Shown: positions 1 to 6,812, numbered from the stretch's first letter. The stretch: DNA of 11,379 nucleotides from Fulvivirga aurantia (GCF_009711475.1 NZ_SMMD01000850.1:1-11379), one strand, 5' to 3'. Notes: generated by a model from the sequence alone, not told the origin. Made by a program: numbers and translations.

Positions 1-713
1 CCGGGTTCTTGGACTGGTAAACCGATTTCAGGGCGCCTATCAGCTAATCTGGCAGCAATGGGATCTTCAAAGCTGGAATTGGCAATATATTCTGTGCTCA
101 CATCATCCAAATAGTCAGTAAAGGTTTGTCTGTATCCGGCTTCTAAAACTATGTTGGTAAATGGGTTGATCATGTATTTAACACCACCACCGTAAATAAG
201 AACAGGAGCAACTCTAGAATAATCTACGCCTTCTGTCTGTAACGGTTGTAGTGCGTATTTCTCTCCGTCTAGCTCACCTTTAGGATTAAAATATATAACA
301 CCTAATCCTGCAAATCCATAGGCATTAAATTGTGGTCTTTGATAGAATCTAGGTCCGTATTCAAAGGCATTAACGATTCCCACTGCATTGAATTCAAAAT
401 TACTAGAGGTAAACGATAAATTCCTCCTCACTCTGCCCTCAGAATCAGATTTAGCATCATCACCACTTAACTTAAACCAGCTTAATTCTGCACGACCAGC
501 AATTCGTTTAGTAAAAAAATACTGAGCGCCAAGGTTTACATGCAAATCTGTATCGATGATATCACCAGGGTCATTTAAATCGCCAAAATAAGAGGAAACA
601 CCTGTACCTACGCTTACAATCACATCACGACCTCTACGGCTATTGTAAAAACTTTGAGCGTAAGTTTCTGCAGTAATTAGTATTGTAAATAGAACTAGTA
701 AGTATGCTCTCAT
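1..713 (-). CDS. DUF6089/PorG-like outer-membrane beta-barrel protein, C-terminus cut by window edge
   Basis: This open frame runs from an ATG at 713-711 to the left edge without a stop, giving 237 residues of an incomplete protein. The N-terminus is a signal peptide: M-R, a hydrophobic stretch (AYLLVLFTILIT) and a cleavage-like AETYA^QS at about residues 19-20. The mature part alternates polar and aromatic/hydrophobic residues with Gly turns, as in outer-membrane beta-barrels (VIVSVGTGVSSYFGDL, FNAYGFAGLGVIYFNPKG, LEAGYRQTFTDYLDDVSTEY). The last motif is characteristic of the DUF6089 family. From family knowledge, this family includes PorG, an outer-membrane partner of the type IX secretion ring (PorK/PorN) in Porphyromonas, whose gene lies beside uppS and bamA; those genes would lie left of position 1 here. 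The beta-barrel and family call is strong; the T9SS role is inference. Upstream, a terminator and a tRNA separate it from sucC, so it should have its own promoter within 714-790, but I see no clear one. Confidence 0.85.
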   Translation of the reverse strand, partial: MRAYLLVLFTILITAETYAQSFYNSRRGRDVIVSVGTGVSSYFGDLNDPGDIIDTDLHVNLGAQYFFTKRIAGRAELSWFKLSGDDAKSDSEGRVRRNLSFTSSNFEFNAVGIVNAFEYGPRFYQRPQFNAYGFAGLGVIYFNPKGELDGEKYALQPLQTEGVDYSRVAPVLIYGGGVKYMINPFTNIVLEAGYRQTFTDYLDDVSTEYIANSSFEDPIAARLADRRPEIGLPVQEP

Positions 714-790
714 CCCAAGTGGTTATAATTATATAAGCAATTTAACAAATTACCTGATTTTATACTAAATCATCTAAGTTGATTAAAATA

Positions 791-823
791 AAAAAGCGTC
801 TTGTAAATTACAAGACGCTTTTT
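791..823 (-). terminator. Perfect hairpin terminator after tRNA-Arg (and sucC)
   Basis: A 16-base arm (791-806: five A, GCGTC, TTGTAA) is matched exactly by its reverse complement at 808-823 around a single central A; in practice the loop will be a few bases. On the minus strand it ends in a T run, directly after the tRNA-Arg 3' end, so it most likely terminates the tRNA and any read-through from sucC. The A run on the other side makes it symmetric, but no plus-strand gene enters it from the left. Confidence 0.85.
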
Positions 824-826
824 AAG

Positions 827-900
827 TGCACTCGGAAGGATTCGAACCCTCAACCCCCAGAGCCGAAATCTGGTATTCTATCCAGTTGAACTACGAGTGC
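827..900 (-). tRNA. tRNA-Arg(UCG)
   Basis: The reverse complement of these 74 nt folds as a full cloverleaf. The acceptor stem is GCACTCG (900-894) with CGAGTGC (834-828). The D-stem is GTTC/GAAT with a GG in its loop. The anticodon stem is CCAGA/TCTGG with loop TTTCGGC, the variable loop has 5 nt, and the T-stem is GAGGG/CCTTC with loop TTCGAAT. The discriminator is A at 827 and CCA is not encoded. The anticodon UCG is at 866-864, so it reads CGA (and probably other CGN codons) as arginine. It starts 15 nt after the sucC stop on the same strand and is followed by a strong hairpin. No promoter-like pair is visible in the 15-nt gap or the end of sucC, suggesting it is processed from a sucC read-through transcript. 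Confidence 0.95.
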
Positions 901-915
901 ATCAGTTTTGAATTC

Positions 916-2127
916 TTATGACAAAACTTCTTTTACTTTATCAGCAGCATCTTTAAGCAAAATAGCTGATGTAACTTTTAAACCTGATTCTTCAATGATT
1001 TTAGCACCTTCTTCTGCGTTTGTTCCTTGAAGTCTTACAATGATAGGAATATCAATGTTGCCAATCTTTTTATAGGCTTCTACAACACCATTAGCTACAC
1101 GGTCACATCTAACGATACCACCAAAAATGTTAATTAAGATTGCCTTAACGTTTTGATCTTTAAGGATGATTCTAAAGCCTGCCTCTACAGTTTCTGCGTT
1201 GGCTCCACCACCTACATCAAGGAAGTTTGCCGGCTCACCACCTGAGAGTTTGATTATGTCCATAGTTGCCATTGCAAGGCCAGCACCGTTTACCATACAG
1301 CCTACATTACCATCAAGTTTAACGTAGCTCAAGCCTGATTTACCTGCTTCAACTTCAGCTGGGTCTTCCTCAGTGATATCTCTAAGTTCTAAGAGGTCTT
1401 TATGTCTGAACAACGCGTTGTCATCGAGATTAACTTTAGCATCTACGGCTAAAATTTTGTCGTCTGAAGTTTTCAAAACAGGGTTGATCTCAAACATCGA
1501 TGAGTCAGTTGCCTCATATGCATTGTAAAGAGAGTGAATAAACTTAACCATGCCTTTAAAAGCATTGCCTTCAAGTCCTAATGCAAATGCAATTTTTCTT
1601 GCCTGAAATCCCTGTAAACCAACAGAAGGGTCGATCCACTCTTTAACGATTTTCTCAGGGGTTTTTTCAGCCACATCTTCAATGTCCATTCCACCCTCTG
1701 TAGAAGCCATAATTACATTACACTTCTTATCTCTATCAAGCAAAATACTCAAGTAGTATTCTTTAGGTTCAGAGTCACCAGGGTAGTATACATCTTCAGC
1801 TACCAAAAGCTTGTTTACTTTCTTACCTTCTTCGCCAGTTTGGTGCGTAACTAATGTTCCTCCCAAAATAGCTTTGGCTTTATCGGTAACTTCATCTAAA
1901 GATTTGGCCAAAACCACACCGTTAGAACCTGTTTCTTTTACCTGACCTTTTCCACGACCACCTGCGTGAATTTGAGCTTTTAATACATACCAATCTGTAC
2001 CAGTTTCGTTATGCAATTCTTTTGCAGCAACTAATGCTCTGTCTGGGTTGTCTGTAACAATACCCCTTTGAACATTTACTCCGTACTTTTTTAATATGTC
2101 TTTGGCTTGATATTCGTGTATGTTCAT
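916..2127 (-). CDS. sucC: Succinyl-CoA synthetase (ADP-forming), beta subunit
   Basis: The 403-residue protein is the beta subunit of succinate-CoA ligase, the cytosolic TCA-cycle enzyme that couples succinyl-CoA to succinate and ATP or GTP formation; length is close to the family norm of about 390-400. It begins with the typical MNIHEYQAKDIL. The N-terminal ATP-grasp part carries the nucleotide loop KAQIHAGGRGKG (50-61) and the metal-binding region EINPVL (213-218) with AVDAKVNLDDNA (227-238). The C-terminal CoA-ligase domain carries GNVGCMVNGAGLAMATMD (273-290), GGGANAE (306-312) and NIFGGIVRCD (333-342), which faces the alpha subunit's phosphohistidine site. sucD, the partner, is not in the window, so the two subunits are unlinked on this side. 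The start is supported by a Bacteroidetes-type promoter about 20 nt upstream and by the conserved N-terminus. A tRNA-Arg follows the stop by 15 nt. Confidence 0.97.
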   Translation of the reverse strand: MNIHEYQAKDILKKYGVNVQRGIVTDNPDRALVAAKELHNETGTDWYVLKAQIHAGGRGKGQVKETGSNGVVLAKSLDEVTDKAKAILGGTLVTHQTGEEGKKVNKLLVAEDVYYPGDSEPKEYYLSILLDRDKKCNVIMASTEGGMDIEDVAEKTPEKIVKEWIDPSVGLQGFQARKIAFALGLEGNAFKGMVKFIHSLYNAYEATDSSMFEINPVLKTSDDKILAVDAKVNLDDNALFRHKDLLELRDITEEDPAEVEAGKSGLSYVKLDGNVGCMVNGAGLAMATMDIIKLSGGEPANFLDVGGGANAETVEAGFRIILKDQNVKAILINIFGGIVRCDRVANGVVEAYKKIGNIDIPIIVRLQGTNAEEGAKIIEESGLKVTSAILLKDAADKVKEVLS

Positions 2128-2145
2128 GCTTGAAAAATTTTTGCA

Positions 2146-2176
2146 CGAAAGTAGTCGTTTTGGACTTATATTTCAA
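2146..2176 (-). promoter_or_regulatory. Bacteroidetes-type promoter of sucC
   Basis: On the minus strand, TTG at 2176-2174 and TACTTTCG at 2153-2146 are separated by 20 nt. This fits the phylum's sigma-70-type consensus (TTG, 19-21 nt, TAnnTTTG) with one mismatch (C for T at the seventh base). The box ends 18 nt before the ATG, so the leader would be very short and without a Shine-Dalgarno sequence, as is usual in this phylum. Confidence 0.6.
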
Positions 2177-2202
2177 GAAATGGTTAGTTTAAAATCTAAA
2201 GC

Positions 2203-2218
2203 AATCACAAAATCACAA
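2203..2218. repeat. Tandem 8-bp direct repeat (AATCACAA x2) in the sucC-lolD divergent region
   Basis: AATCACAA occurs twice with no gap (2203-2210, 2211-2218). It lies between the two divergent promoters, 10 bp before the TAAGTTTG box of the rightward gene, covering the place where that promoter's -33 element should be. It could be a regulator site that replaces a missing -33 box, or chance in AT-rich DNA. Confidence 0.5.
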
Positions 2219-2228
2219 AGCATTTTGT

Positions 2229-2236
2229 TAAGTTTG
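2229..2236 (+). promoter_or_regulatory. -7 promoter element before the LolD-like gene
   Basis: TAAGTTTG matches the Bacteroidetes -7 consensus TAnnTTTG exactly and ends 20 nt before the ATG at 2257. No TTG stands 19-21 nt upstream, where the tandem AATCACAA repeat lies instead, so the promoter may be weak or activator-dependent. Confidence 0.5.
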
Positions 2237-2256
2237 GAACTCTAAAAAATCAACAT

Positions 2257-2904
2257 ATGCTTAGAGCAGAAGCGGTTACAAAGTCTTACGGTAAACTTCC
2301 GGTTTTAAAAGGAATCGATCTCCATGTGAGGAAGAAGGAAATAGTATCTATAGTAGGTGCTTCCGGTGCTGGTAAGAGTACTCTCTTGCACATATTGGGT
2401 ACACTAGACTCTCCAGACTCTGGGGAGGTAATAGTGGGAGGTAAGAAACTAAGCGCTCTCAACGGTAAGGCAAAAGCAAGTTTTAGAAATCAACAAATAG
2501 GCTTTGTATTTCAGTTCCATAATTTGCTCCCAGAATTTACCGCATTGGAAAATGTCTGTATTCCAGGATATATAGGACAAGGTAAAAATGTTGAAAAACG
2601 TGGGCTAGAGTTATTAGACAAGCTTGGAGTAGCAGGTCGTAAAGATCACAAGCCTTCTGAGCTTTCCGGAGGAGAGCAACAGCGCGTAGCAGTAGCCCGA
2701 GCACTTATAAATGATCCTGCAATTATATTTGCGGATGAGCCAAGTGGCAATTTAGACTCAACGAATGCGCGCGATCTTCATGATTTATTTTTTAGACTCA
2801 GAGATGAGTTTGAGCAAACATTCGTTATCGTTACTCATAACGAAGAATTGGCTGATATGGCCGATCGAAAATTAGAAATCGCTGATGGTATGATAGTTTC
2901 TTAG
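2257..2904 (+). CDS. lolD: LolD-type ABC transporter ATP-binding protein (lipoprotein release)
   Basis: The 215-residue protein is a complete single-domain ABC ATPase of the MacB/LolD/FtsE group. It shows Walker [10 protein letters not shown] (34-42), the Q-loop region [16 protein letters not shown] (85-100), the signature LSGGEQQR (136-143), Walker [13 protein letters not shown] (156-167) and H-loop histidine 194 in VTHN. The wording [13 protein letters not shown] is close to the LolD hallmark. LolD is the cytoplasmic motor that, with LolC/LolE-type membrane proteins, pulls lipoproteins from the inner membrane toward the LolA carrier. No permease gene is adjacent, so the membrane partner must be encoded elsewhere; a related export role (MacB-like) cannot be excluded. 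The ATG follows a TAAGTTTG box by 20 nt. Its TAG stop overlaps the convergent peroxiredoxin stop by 4 nt. Confidence 0.88.
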   Translation: MLRAEAVTKSYGKLPVLKGIDLHVRKKEIVSIVGASGAGKSTLLHILGTLDSPDSGEVIVGGKKLSALNGKAKASFRNQQIGFVFQFHNLLPEFTALENVCIPGYIGQGKNVEKRGLELLDKLGVAGRKDHKPSELSGGEQQRVAVARALINDPAIIFADEPSGNLDSTNARDLHDLFFRLRDEFEQTFVIVTHNEELADMADRKLEIADGMIVS

Positions 2905-3344
2905 ACTAAATCTTTATTCTTCAGCATAGCTTTAATATGTGATTCAGCATTAAACAAATCACTAAAACCAGCGACAATTTGCTTGTTAGCGTCAATTAGA
3001 TAGGTGATTCTTTTACTCATCCCGATAAAAGGGATATAGGCCTTATACTTTTTGGAAACTTTACCTCCTTGATCGGAGAGTAGCTCAAACGGCAGATTAT
3101 TTTTTTCTTTAAATCGGATGTGTTTTTTAACTGAGTCGGTGCTGACTCCATAAACTGCTATATTTAGTTCCTTTAGTACATCAAAATTGTCTCGAAACTC
3201 ACAAGCCTGTTTGGTGCAGACCTTGGTGTTATCTTTAGGGTAAAAATAAAGAATAAAAGGGCCTTCTATCTTGCTTAATTCTACTGTTTCCCCTGAGGTT
3301 GATGGCAATGAAAATTCCGGAGCTTTTTGATTTTTTTGGAGCAT
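2901..3344 (-). CDS. bcp: Thioredoxin-dependent peroxiredoxin, PrxQ/BCP family
   Basis: The 147-residue protein has the size and layout of PrxQ/BCP peroxiredoxins, cytoplasmic thiol peroxidases that reduce hydrogen and organic peroxides with electrons from thioredoxin. The active site [14 protein letters not shown] (35-48) keeps Pro36, Thr40 and the peroxidatic Cys43, and has the PrxQ-type second cysteine five residues on (Cys48). Arg112 in SKRITYLID matches the conserved active-site arginine. The usual Pro-Gly just before the peroxidatic cysteine (TPGCT) is Lys-Val here, so this is a slightly divergent member. The start at 3344 is consistent with the conserved opening ([13 protein letters not shown]) a few residues later. 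It shares a 68-bp divergent region with the nitroreductase gene and overlaps the LolD-like gene by 4 nt at the stops (TTAG). Confidence 0.9.
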   Translation of the reverse strand: MLQKNQKAPEFSLPSTSGETVELSKIEGPFILYFYPKDNTKVCTKQACEFRDNFDVLKELNIAVYGVSTDSVKKHIRFKEKNNLPFELLSDQGGKVSKKYKAYIPFIGMSKRITYLIDANKQIVAGFSDLFNAESHIKAMLKNKDLV

Positions 3345-3367
3345 ATGTTTCTGTGATTTTATAAAAA

Positions 3368-3400
3368 CGAAATAAGATCCTGTTTGTTAGAACTGTCAAA
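3368..3400 (-). promoter_or_regulatory. Possible promoter of the peroxiredoxin gene
   Basis: On the minus strand, TTTG (3400-3397) is followed after 21 nt by TTATTTCG (3375-3368), which resembles the Bacteroidetes -33/-7 pair with mismatches. It ends 23 nt before the ATG. The same 68-bp region must also hold the promoter of the rightward nitroreductase, for which I see no clear pair. Confidence 0.35.
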
Positions 3401-3412
3401 GAAAGAATAATT

Positions 3413-4006
3413 ATGACAAAAAAAGCTAACACCAGGTATTCAATTCTTAAACACTTATCTGACAGATGGAGCCCGAGAGCATTTAATGATAAGATGCCTG
3501 AAAGGGAAACACTGCTCAAACTTTTAGAAGCAGCGAGATGGGCACCTTCTTCATTTAACGAACAGCCGTGGCGTTTTGTAATAGGTATTAAAGGAGAGGG
3601 AGAAAGTTATGAAAATCTTTTTGAAGGGCTAAATGAGTTTAATCAAAAGTGGGCAAAAACTGCTCCTGTTGCGGTATTTATATGTGCAAAGAAAACTTTT
3701 AGCCACAATGGCAAAGACAATAAACACTTCATGTACGACTGTGGAGCGGCAATGAGTAACTTGTGTGTACAGGCGACTGAAGAGGGACTATATGTGCATC
3801 AAATGGCAGGGATATTACCAGATGTTGCACGAGAAAAGCTTAATGTTCCTGATGGATTTGAACCTATAACCGCTGCTATGGTAGGGTATATTGGTGATCC
3901 TGATCAACTAAATGATGATATGAAAGAATCTGAGATGGCCGAGAGAAAACGTAAAGACTTATCAGAGATAGCCTTCTTTGGTAAATGGGGAGAAAGCTTT
4001 GATTAA
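3413..4006 (+). CDS. Nitroreductase-family FMN-dependent oxidoreductase
   Basis: The 197-residue protein belongs to the nitroreductase superfamily, small flavin enzymes, generally homodimeric with FMN and NAD(P)H-dependent, acting on nitro compounds, quinones or similar acceptors. The N-terminal FMN-phosphate motif is present as RWSPRAF (18-24), followed by EAARWAPSSFNEQPWRFV (39-56), in which Ser46-Ser47 and Asn49-Gln51-Pro52 are the usual flavin-contact region. The second half has DCGAAMSNLCVQATEEGLYVHQMAGI (109-134) and AAMVGYIGDP (154-163), also standard. Nothing points to a substrate. Its divergent neighbour is a peroxiredoxin, which would suit a shared redox-stress role, but this is inference. 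Its TAA stop overlaps the mtaB stop by 4 nt (TTAA). The start is the first ATG after an in-frame AT-rich leader and leaves about 17 residues before the first motif. Confidence 0.9.
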   Translation: MTKKANTRYSILKHLSDRWSPRAFNDKMPERETLLKLLEAARWAPSSFNEQPWRFVIGIKGEGESYENLFEGLNEFNQKWAKTAPVAVFICAKKTFSHNGKDNKHFMYDCGAAMSNLCVQATEEGLYVHQMAGILPDVAREKLNVPDGFEPITAAMVGYIGDPDQLNDDMKESEMAERKRKDLSEIAFFGKWGESFD

Positions 4007-5319
4007 TGAGCTAAAACTTCCTCGGCCTCTTCTATAACAACATGCCCAGTAGGGCTTATTGATTTAAGCCTTACTAGTCTCGTTTCATTTATTAAAACCG
4101 GGTCGTACTTAGCTTCTACACGCACGTAATTTTCTGTAAAACCATGCATGTTTCCGTCAGAGATATCTTCTTCGAATAACACTTCGGCAGTACGGTCTAG
4201 GTTTTCTTCGTAAAACTTTCGCTTTTTCTTTTCAGAAAGGCTTCTTAGCATTTTTGAGCGCTCATGACGTACTTTCATAGGTACAACTTCTTCCATTTCT
4301 GCTGCTGGCGTATTGCTTCTTTCAGAATATGTAAAAACATGCAGATATGAAATATCCAGCTCATTTAAGTAGTTGTAAGTTTCCATGAAGTCTTCATCAG
4401 TTTCTCCGGGAAACCCTACTATTACATCTACACCAATACAGCAGTGAGGCATTGTTGCTTTTATCTTTTCTACTCGTGCTGTATAAAGCTCTCTCAAATA
4501 TCTTCTTTTCATTAATTTGAGGATTCTATTGGAGCCGGACTGAAGTGGAATGTGGAAATGCGGGACGAATTTCGATGAATTTGCTACAAAGTCGATAATA
4601 TCATCATGCAATAAATTTGGCTCTATAGATGATATTCTAAAACGGTCGATAGAGGCTATGGTGTCGAGTGCTTTTACCAGGTCAAAAAATCTATCTTCTC
4701 TCTTGCCATTTCTGATACCAAAGTCGCCAGTGTTGACACCTGTAAGCACAATTTCTTTTACACCAGATTCTCCAATCTCTTTTGCCGACTGCATGATGTT
4801 TTCGATAGTATCGCTTCTGCTATTGCCCCTTGCAAGAGGGATTGTGCAAAACGTACAGCTATAATCGCAACCATCCTGTACCTTAAGGAAAGTACGTGTG
4901 CGGTCATTAATGGAGTATGCATTATTGAATGTAGTCGCGGCTTCAATTTCAGATGCGAGTACCTTGGTCTCATCCGTATGTACAAAACCATCTAATAGCT
5001 CTATCAACCTAAATTTTTCGGCAGCTCCTAAAACGGCATCTACGCCTGGTATTTCAGCTATTTCTTTCGGCTTGAGCTGTGCGTAACATCCGATAATGGT
5101 GATATATGCTTTGGGTGATATTTTTCGTGCTTCTCTTACTATTTTTCGGCACTTCTTATCTGCGTTTTCAGTAACCGAGCATGTGTTTATTATGAAGATA
5201 TCGGGTGTGTCGGTAAATTCTACCTTCGCATACCCTTTTTCTTCAAACATTCTCGAAATAGAAGACGTCTCTGAGAAGTTTAGCTTGCAACCTAAAGTAT
5301 AAAAAGCGACTTTTTTCAT
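4003..5319 (-). CDS. mtaB: tRNA (N6-threonylcarbamoyladenosine37-C2)-methylthiotransferase MtaB
   Basis: The 438-residue protein is a radical-SAM methylthiotransferase. The N-terminal UPF0004 domain carries the three cysteines of the auxiliary 4Fe-4S cluster (Cys11 in TLGCKLNFSE, Cys47 in NTCSVTENAD, Cys78 in IGCYAQ). The radical-SAM domain has CDYSCTFC (Cys151, 155, 158). Further on come GVNTGDFG, the IPLQSGSNRILKLMKRRY segment and GFPGETDEDF, and a C-terminal TRAM-like region that would bind RNA. The GCKLNFSE and PLARGNSRS wording and the length fit MtaB (which makes ms2t6A37 in tRNAs reading ANN codons) rather than MiaB or the ribosomal-protein enzyme RimO. The assignment to MtaB over its paralogues is by motif recall and is likely but not certain. 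A TATCTTTG box ends 7 nt before the ATG. Confidence 0.9.
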   Translation of the reverse strand: MKKVAFYTLGCKLNFSETSSISRMFEEKGYAKVEFTDTPDIFIINTCSVTENADKKCRKIVREARKISPKAYITIIGCYAQLKPKEIAEIPGVDAVLGAAEKFRLIELLDGFVHTDETKVLASEIEAATTFNNAYSINDRTRTFLKVQDGCDYSCTFCTIPLARGNSRSDTIENIMQSAKEIGESGVKEIVLTGVNTGDFGIRNGKREDRFFDLVKALDTIASIDRFRISSIEPNLLHDDIIDFVANSSKFVPHFHIPLQSGSNRILKLMKRRYLRELYTARVEKIKATMPHCCIGVDVIVGFPGETDEDFMETYNYLNELDISYLHVFTYSERSNTPAAEMEEVVPMKVRHERSKMLRSLSEKKKRKFYEENLDRTAEVLFEEDISDGNMHGFTENYVRVEAKYDPVLINETRLVRLKSISPTGHVVIEEAEEVLAH

Positions 5320-5326
5320 TGGGCTG

Positions 5327-5334
5327 CAAAGATA
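5327..5334 (-). promoter_or_regulatory. -7 promoter element before mtaB
   Basis: TATCTTTG on the minus strand matches TAnnTTTG exactly. The nearest TTG upstream (5350-5348) is only 13 nt away, shorter than the usual 19-21, and GTG (5356-5354) is the sequence at normal spacing. Because the box ends 7 nt from the ATG, the transcript would be nearly leaderless. Confidence 0.4.
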
Positions 5335-5409
5335 CTATTTTGACTTACAAAAACACTTAATTATGGCTTAATTCAATATGTTGTTTGTAGGTAATGGTCT
5401 ATTAATCAA

Positions 5410-5853
5410 TTAGCTGTATGTAAGAATTCGTCTTATGTAATTAATCTGCCCTAAGTGATAGTTTAAATGTGAGTGCAGGTGAATCAGAAAGAATTCTACA
5501 CTAATTTCTTGATCCCATCTCGGCATAGGGTAAATAGACTGTAAGTCTTCAGGGCTTACTTTGGTAAGTGTAGCTTTAATTACCCTCTTTGTTTCCTCAA
5601 TATTTTTGTACAGGTCGTTCTTAGAAATGTTTTTGTCGGAAAACTCTTTGTCTCTTTCTCTTATATAGCCAGTCTGGCCAAGTACGGAACCTATAAAGTG
5701 TTTTAGGTTGCCACATAAGTGAAGTGTGAGGTTTCCTGCACAATTAGTTACCCCGGAGCAGGCTTTCCATAAATTCTTATCATCAATCAGCTCAACTTCT
5801 GATTTGAGCCTATCGAGATCACGGTCAAATAAGGTGATTAAAGATGTTGTCAT
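5410..5853 (-). CDS. DinB-superfamily protein (DUF1572-like)
   Basis: The 147-residue protein is a predicted four-helix bundle of the DinB/YfiT superfamily. The three expected metal ligands are visible: His45 at the end of helix 2 (GNLTLHLCGNLKHF) and His129 and His133 in the HSHLNYHLGQINYIRR motif (127-141). These superfamily members bind a divalent metal; some are thiol-dependent S-transferases (bacillithiol or mycothiol), but most, including the DUF1572 type, have no known reaction. RWDQEISVEFFLIHL before the second histidine pair is also typical. Its ATG overlaps the stop of the upstream exchanger gene (ATGA, 5853-5850), implying translational coupling. No internal promoter or terminator is seen between the two. 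The function remains unassigned. Confidence 0.82.
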   Translation of the reverse strand: MTTSLITLFDRDLDRLKSEVELIDDKNLWKACSGVTNCAGNLTLHLCGNLKHFIGSVLGQTGYIRERDKEFSDKNISKNDLYKNIEETKRVIKATLTKVSPEDLQSIYPMPRWDQEISVEFFLIHLHSHLNYHLGQINYIRRILTYS

Positions 5854-6812
5854 TTTCTTATAAATAGATAGATCATATAACCTATGAAAGATAGAAGATA
5901 AAGAAATGACTCTCTTCGATCAAGTTTCTTTTTATTTACGGTAAACATAAATAACAAAAGCATAACTGTACCGGCAATGAGCATGTACATGTCTGTGTTG
6001 AGCTCACTGTTGTATTGAAGGGGAGAGATCATTGTGCTTACACCCAATACCAATAAAATATTGAAAATATTTGACCCTACGACATTGCCAATGGCTATAT
6101 CTGCCTGTTTTTTGTAAGCGGCCACTGCTGAGGTAGCAAGTTCTGGGAGCGATGTTCCTGCGGCTATAATTGTGAGGCCGATCAGCTTTTCGCTTACCTC
6201 ATAAATGTTAGCCACTTCAACAGCATTGTCAACCACAAGTTTTCCACCTACGATCAGACCAATAAGTCCGCCAACAATGCGAAGGCCAGTAATAAGTGGA
6301 GTGTAAATTTTAATGTTGTTTTCTTCGGCCAGACCGGATTTCATGTTGTAGAAAACATAAATCAGAAAGACCATGAATAAGCCAAGAAGTATAAAACCAT
6401 CGATTGAAGATGATTTGTTGAGCGGCTCATTATGAAATAGCGAATCATTTACTAGATAGAAAAGAATGAGCGTTACAAATAGGAGGAAGGGTAGCTCTCG
6501 TAACACAGTCTTTTTCTGAACTGCCAATGGATATATAGTGCCGGCAACCCCAAGAATAAGAAATAGATTGAAAATGTTTGAGCCGATTATATTACCAAAA
6601 ACAACTTCACTATAACCTTGTGAACCAGAGATGATATTTACGACTAGTTCAGGGGCTGATGTGCCAAGAGCTACTATTGTGAGCCCAATGGCTAATTCAG
6701 AGATGTTAAACCTTTTGGCTAGCGAAGAAGCCCCACTAACCAAAAAGTCAGCACCTTTTATAAGTAGGGCAAAGCCCAGGATTATGAGTGCAAAGTATAA
6801 TGCTACAGCCAC
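5850..6812 (-). CDS. Calcium/sodium antiporter, CaCA family (YrbG type), GTG start
   Basis: The 320-residue inner-membrane protein is a cation/Ca2+ exchanger of the YrbG/NCX_Mj type, expected to have ten membrane helices. Both internally duplicated alpha repeats are clear: repeat 1 has GTSAPE (50-55) and GNIIGSNIFN (73-82), repeat 2 has GTSLPE (219-224) and GNVVGSNIFN (242-251). The glutamates and asparagines in these motifs (Glu55, Asn79, Glu224, Asn248) are the family's cation ligands. The middle segment, about 155-170, is the expected hydrophilic loop. The start is GTG at 6812-6810: the codon immediately before it is an in-frame TAA, and the next in-frame ATG (codon 157) would lose all of repeat 1. 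It follows pgm by 43 nt with no visible terminator, and overlaps the DinB gene by ATGA. Confidence 0.93.
   Translation of the reverse strand: MAVALYFALIILGFALLIKGADFLVSGASSLAKRFNISELAIGLTIVALGTSAPELVVNIISGSQGYSEVVFGNIIGSNIFNLFLILGVAGTIYPLAVQKKTVLRELPFLLFVTLILFYLVNDSLFHNEPLNKSSSIDGFILLGLFMVFLIYVFYNMKSGLAEENNIKIYTPLITGLRIVGGLIGLIVGGKLVVDNAVEVANIYEVSEKLIGLTIIAAGTSLPELATSAVAAYKKQADIAIGNVVGSNIFNILLVLGVSTMISPLQYNSELNTDMYMLIAGTVMLLLFMFTVNKKKLDRRESFLYLLSFIGYMIYLFIRK

Noticed and set aside
3235..3519. 94-codon minus-strand frame across the peroxiredoxin-nitroreductase divergent region
   Set aside because: It overlaps two well-supported genes in other frames and the hydrophobic run is the complement of an AT-rich intergenic stretch; no family likeness.
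4550..5302. Several 60-105 codon frames on both strands within mtaB
   Set aside because: All lie within the strongly conserved radical-SAM gene in alternative frames and have no supporting signals.
5359..5373. AT-only inverted repeat (AATTA-TGGCT-TAATT) between the DinB-like gene and mtaB, considered as a terminator
   Set aside because: The stem has five A-T pairs and no T run; too weak to call.
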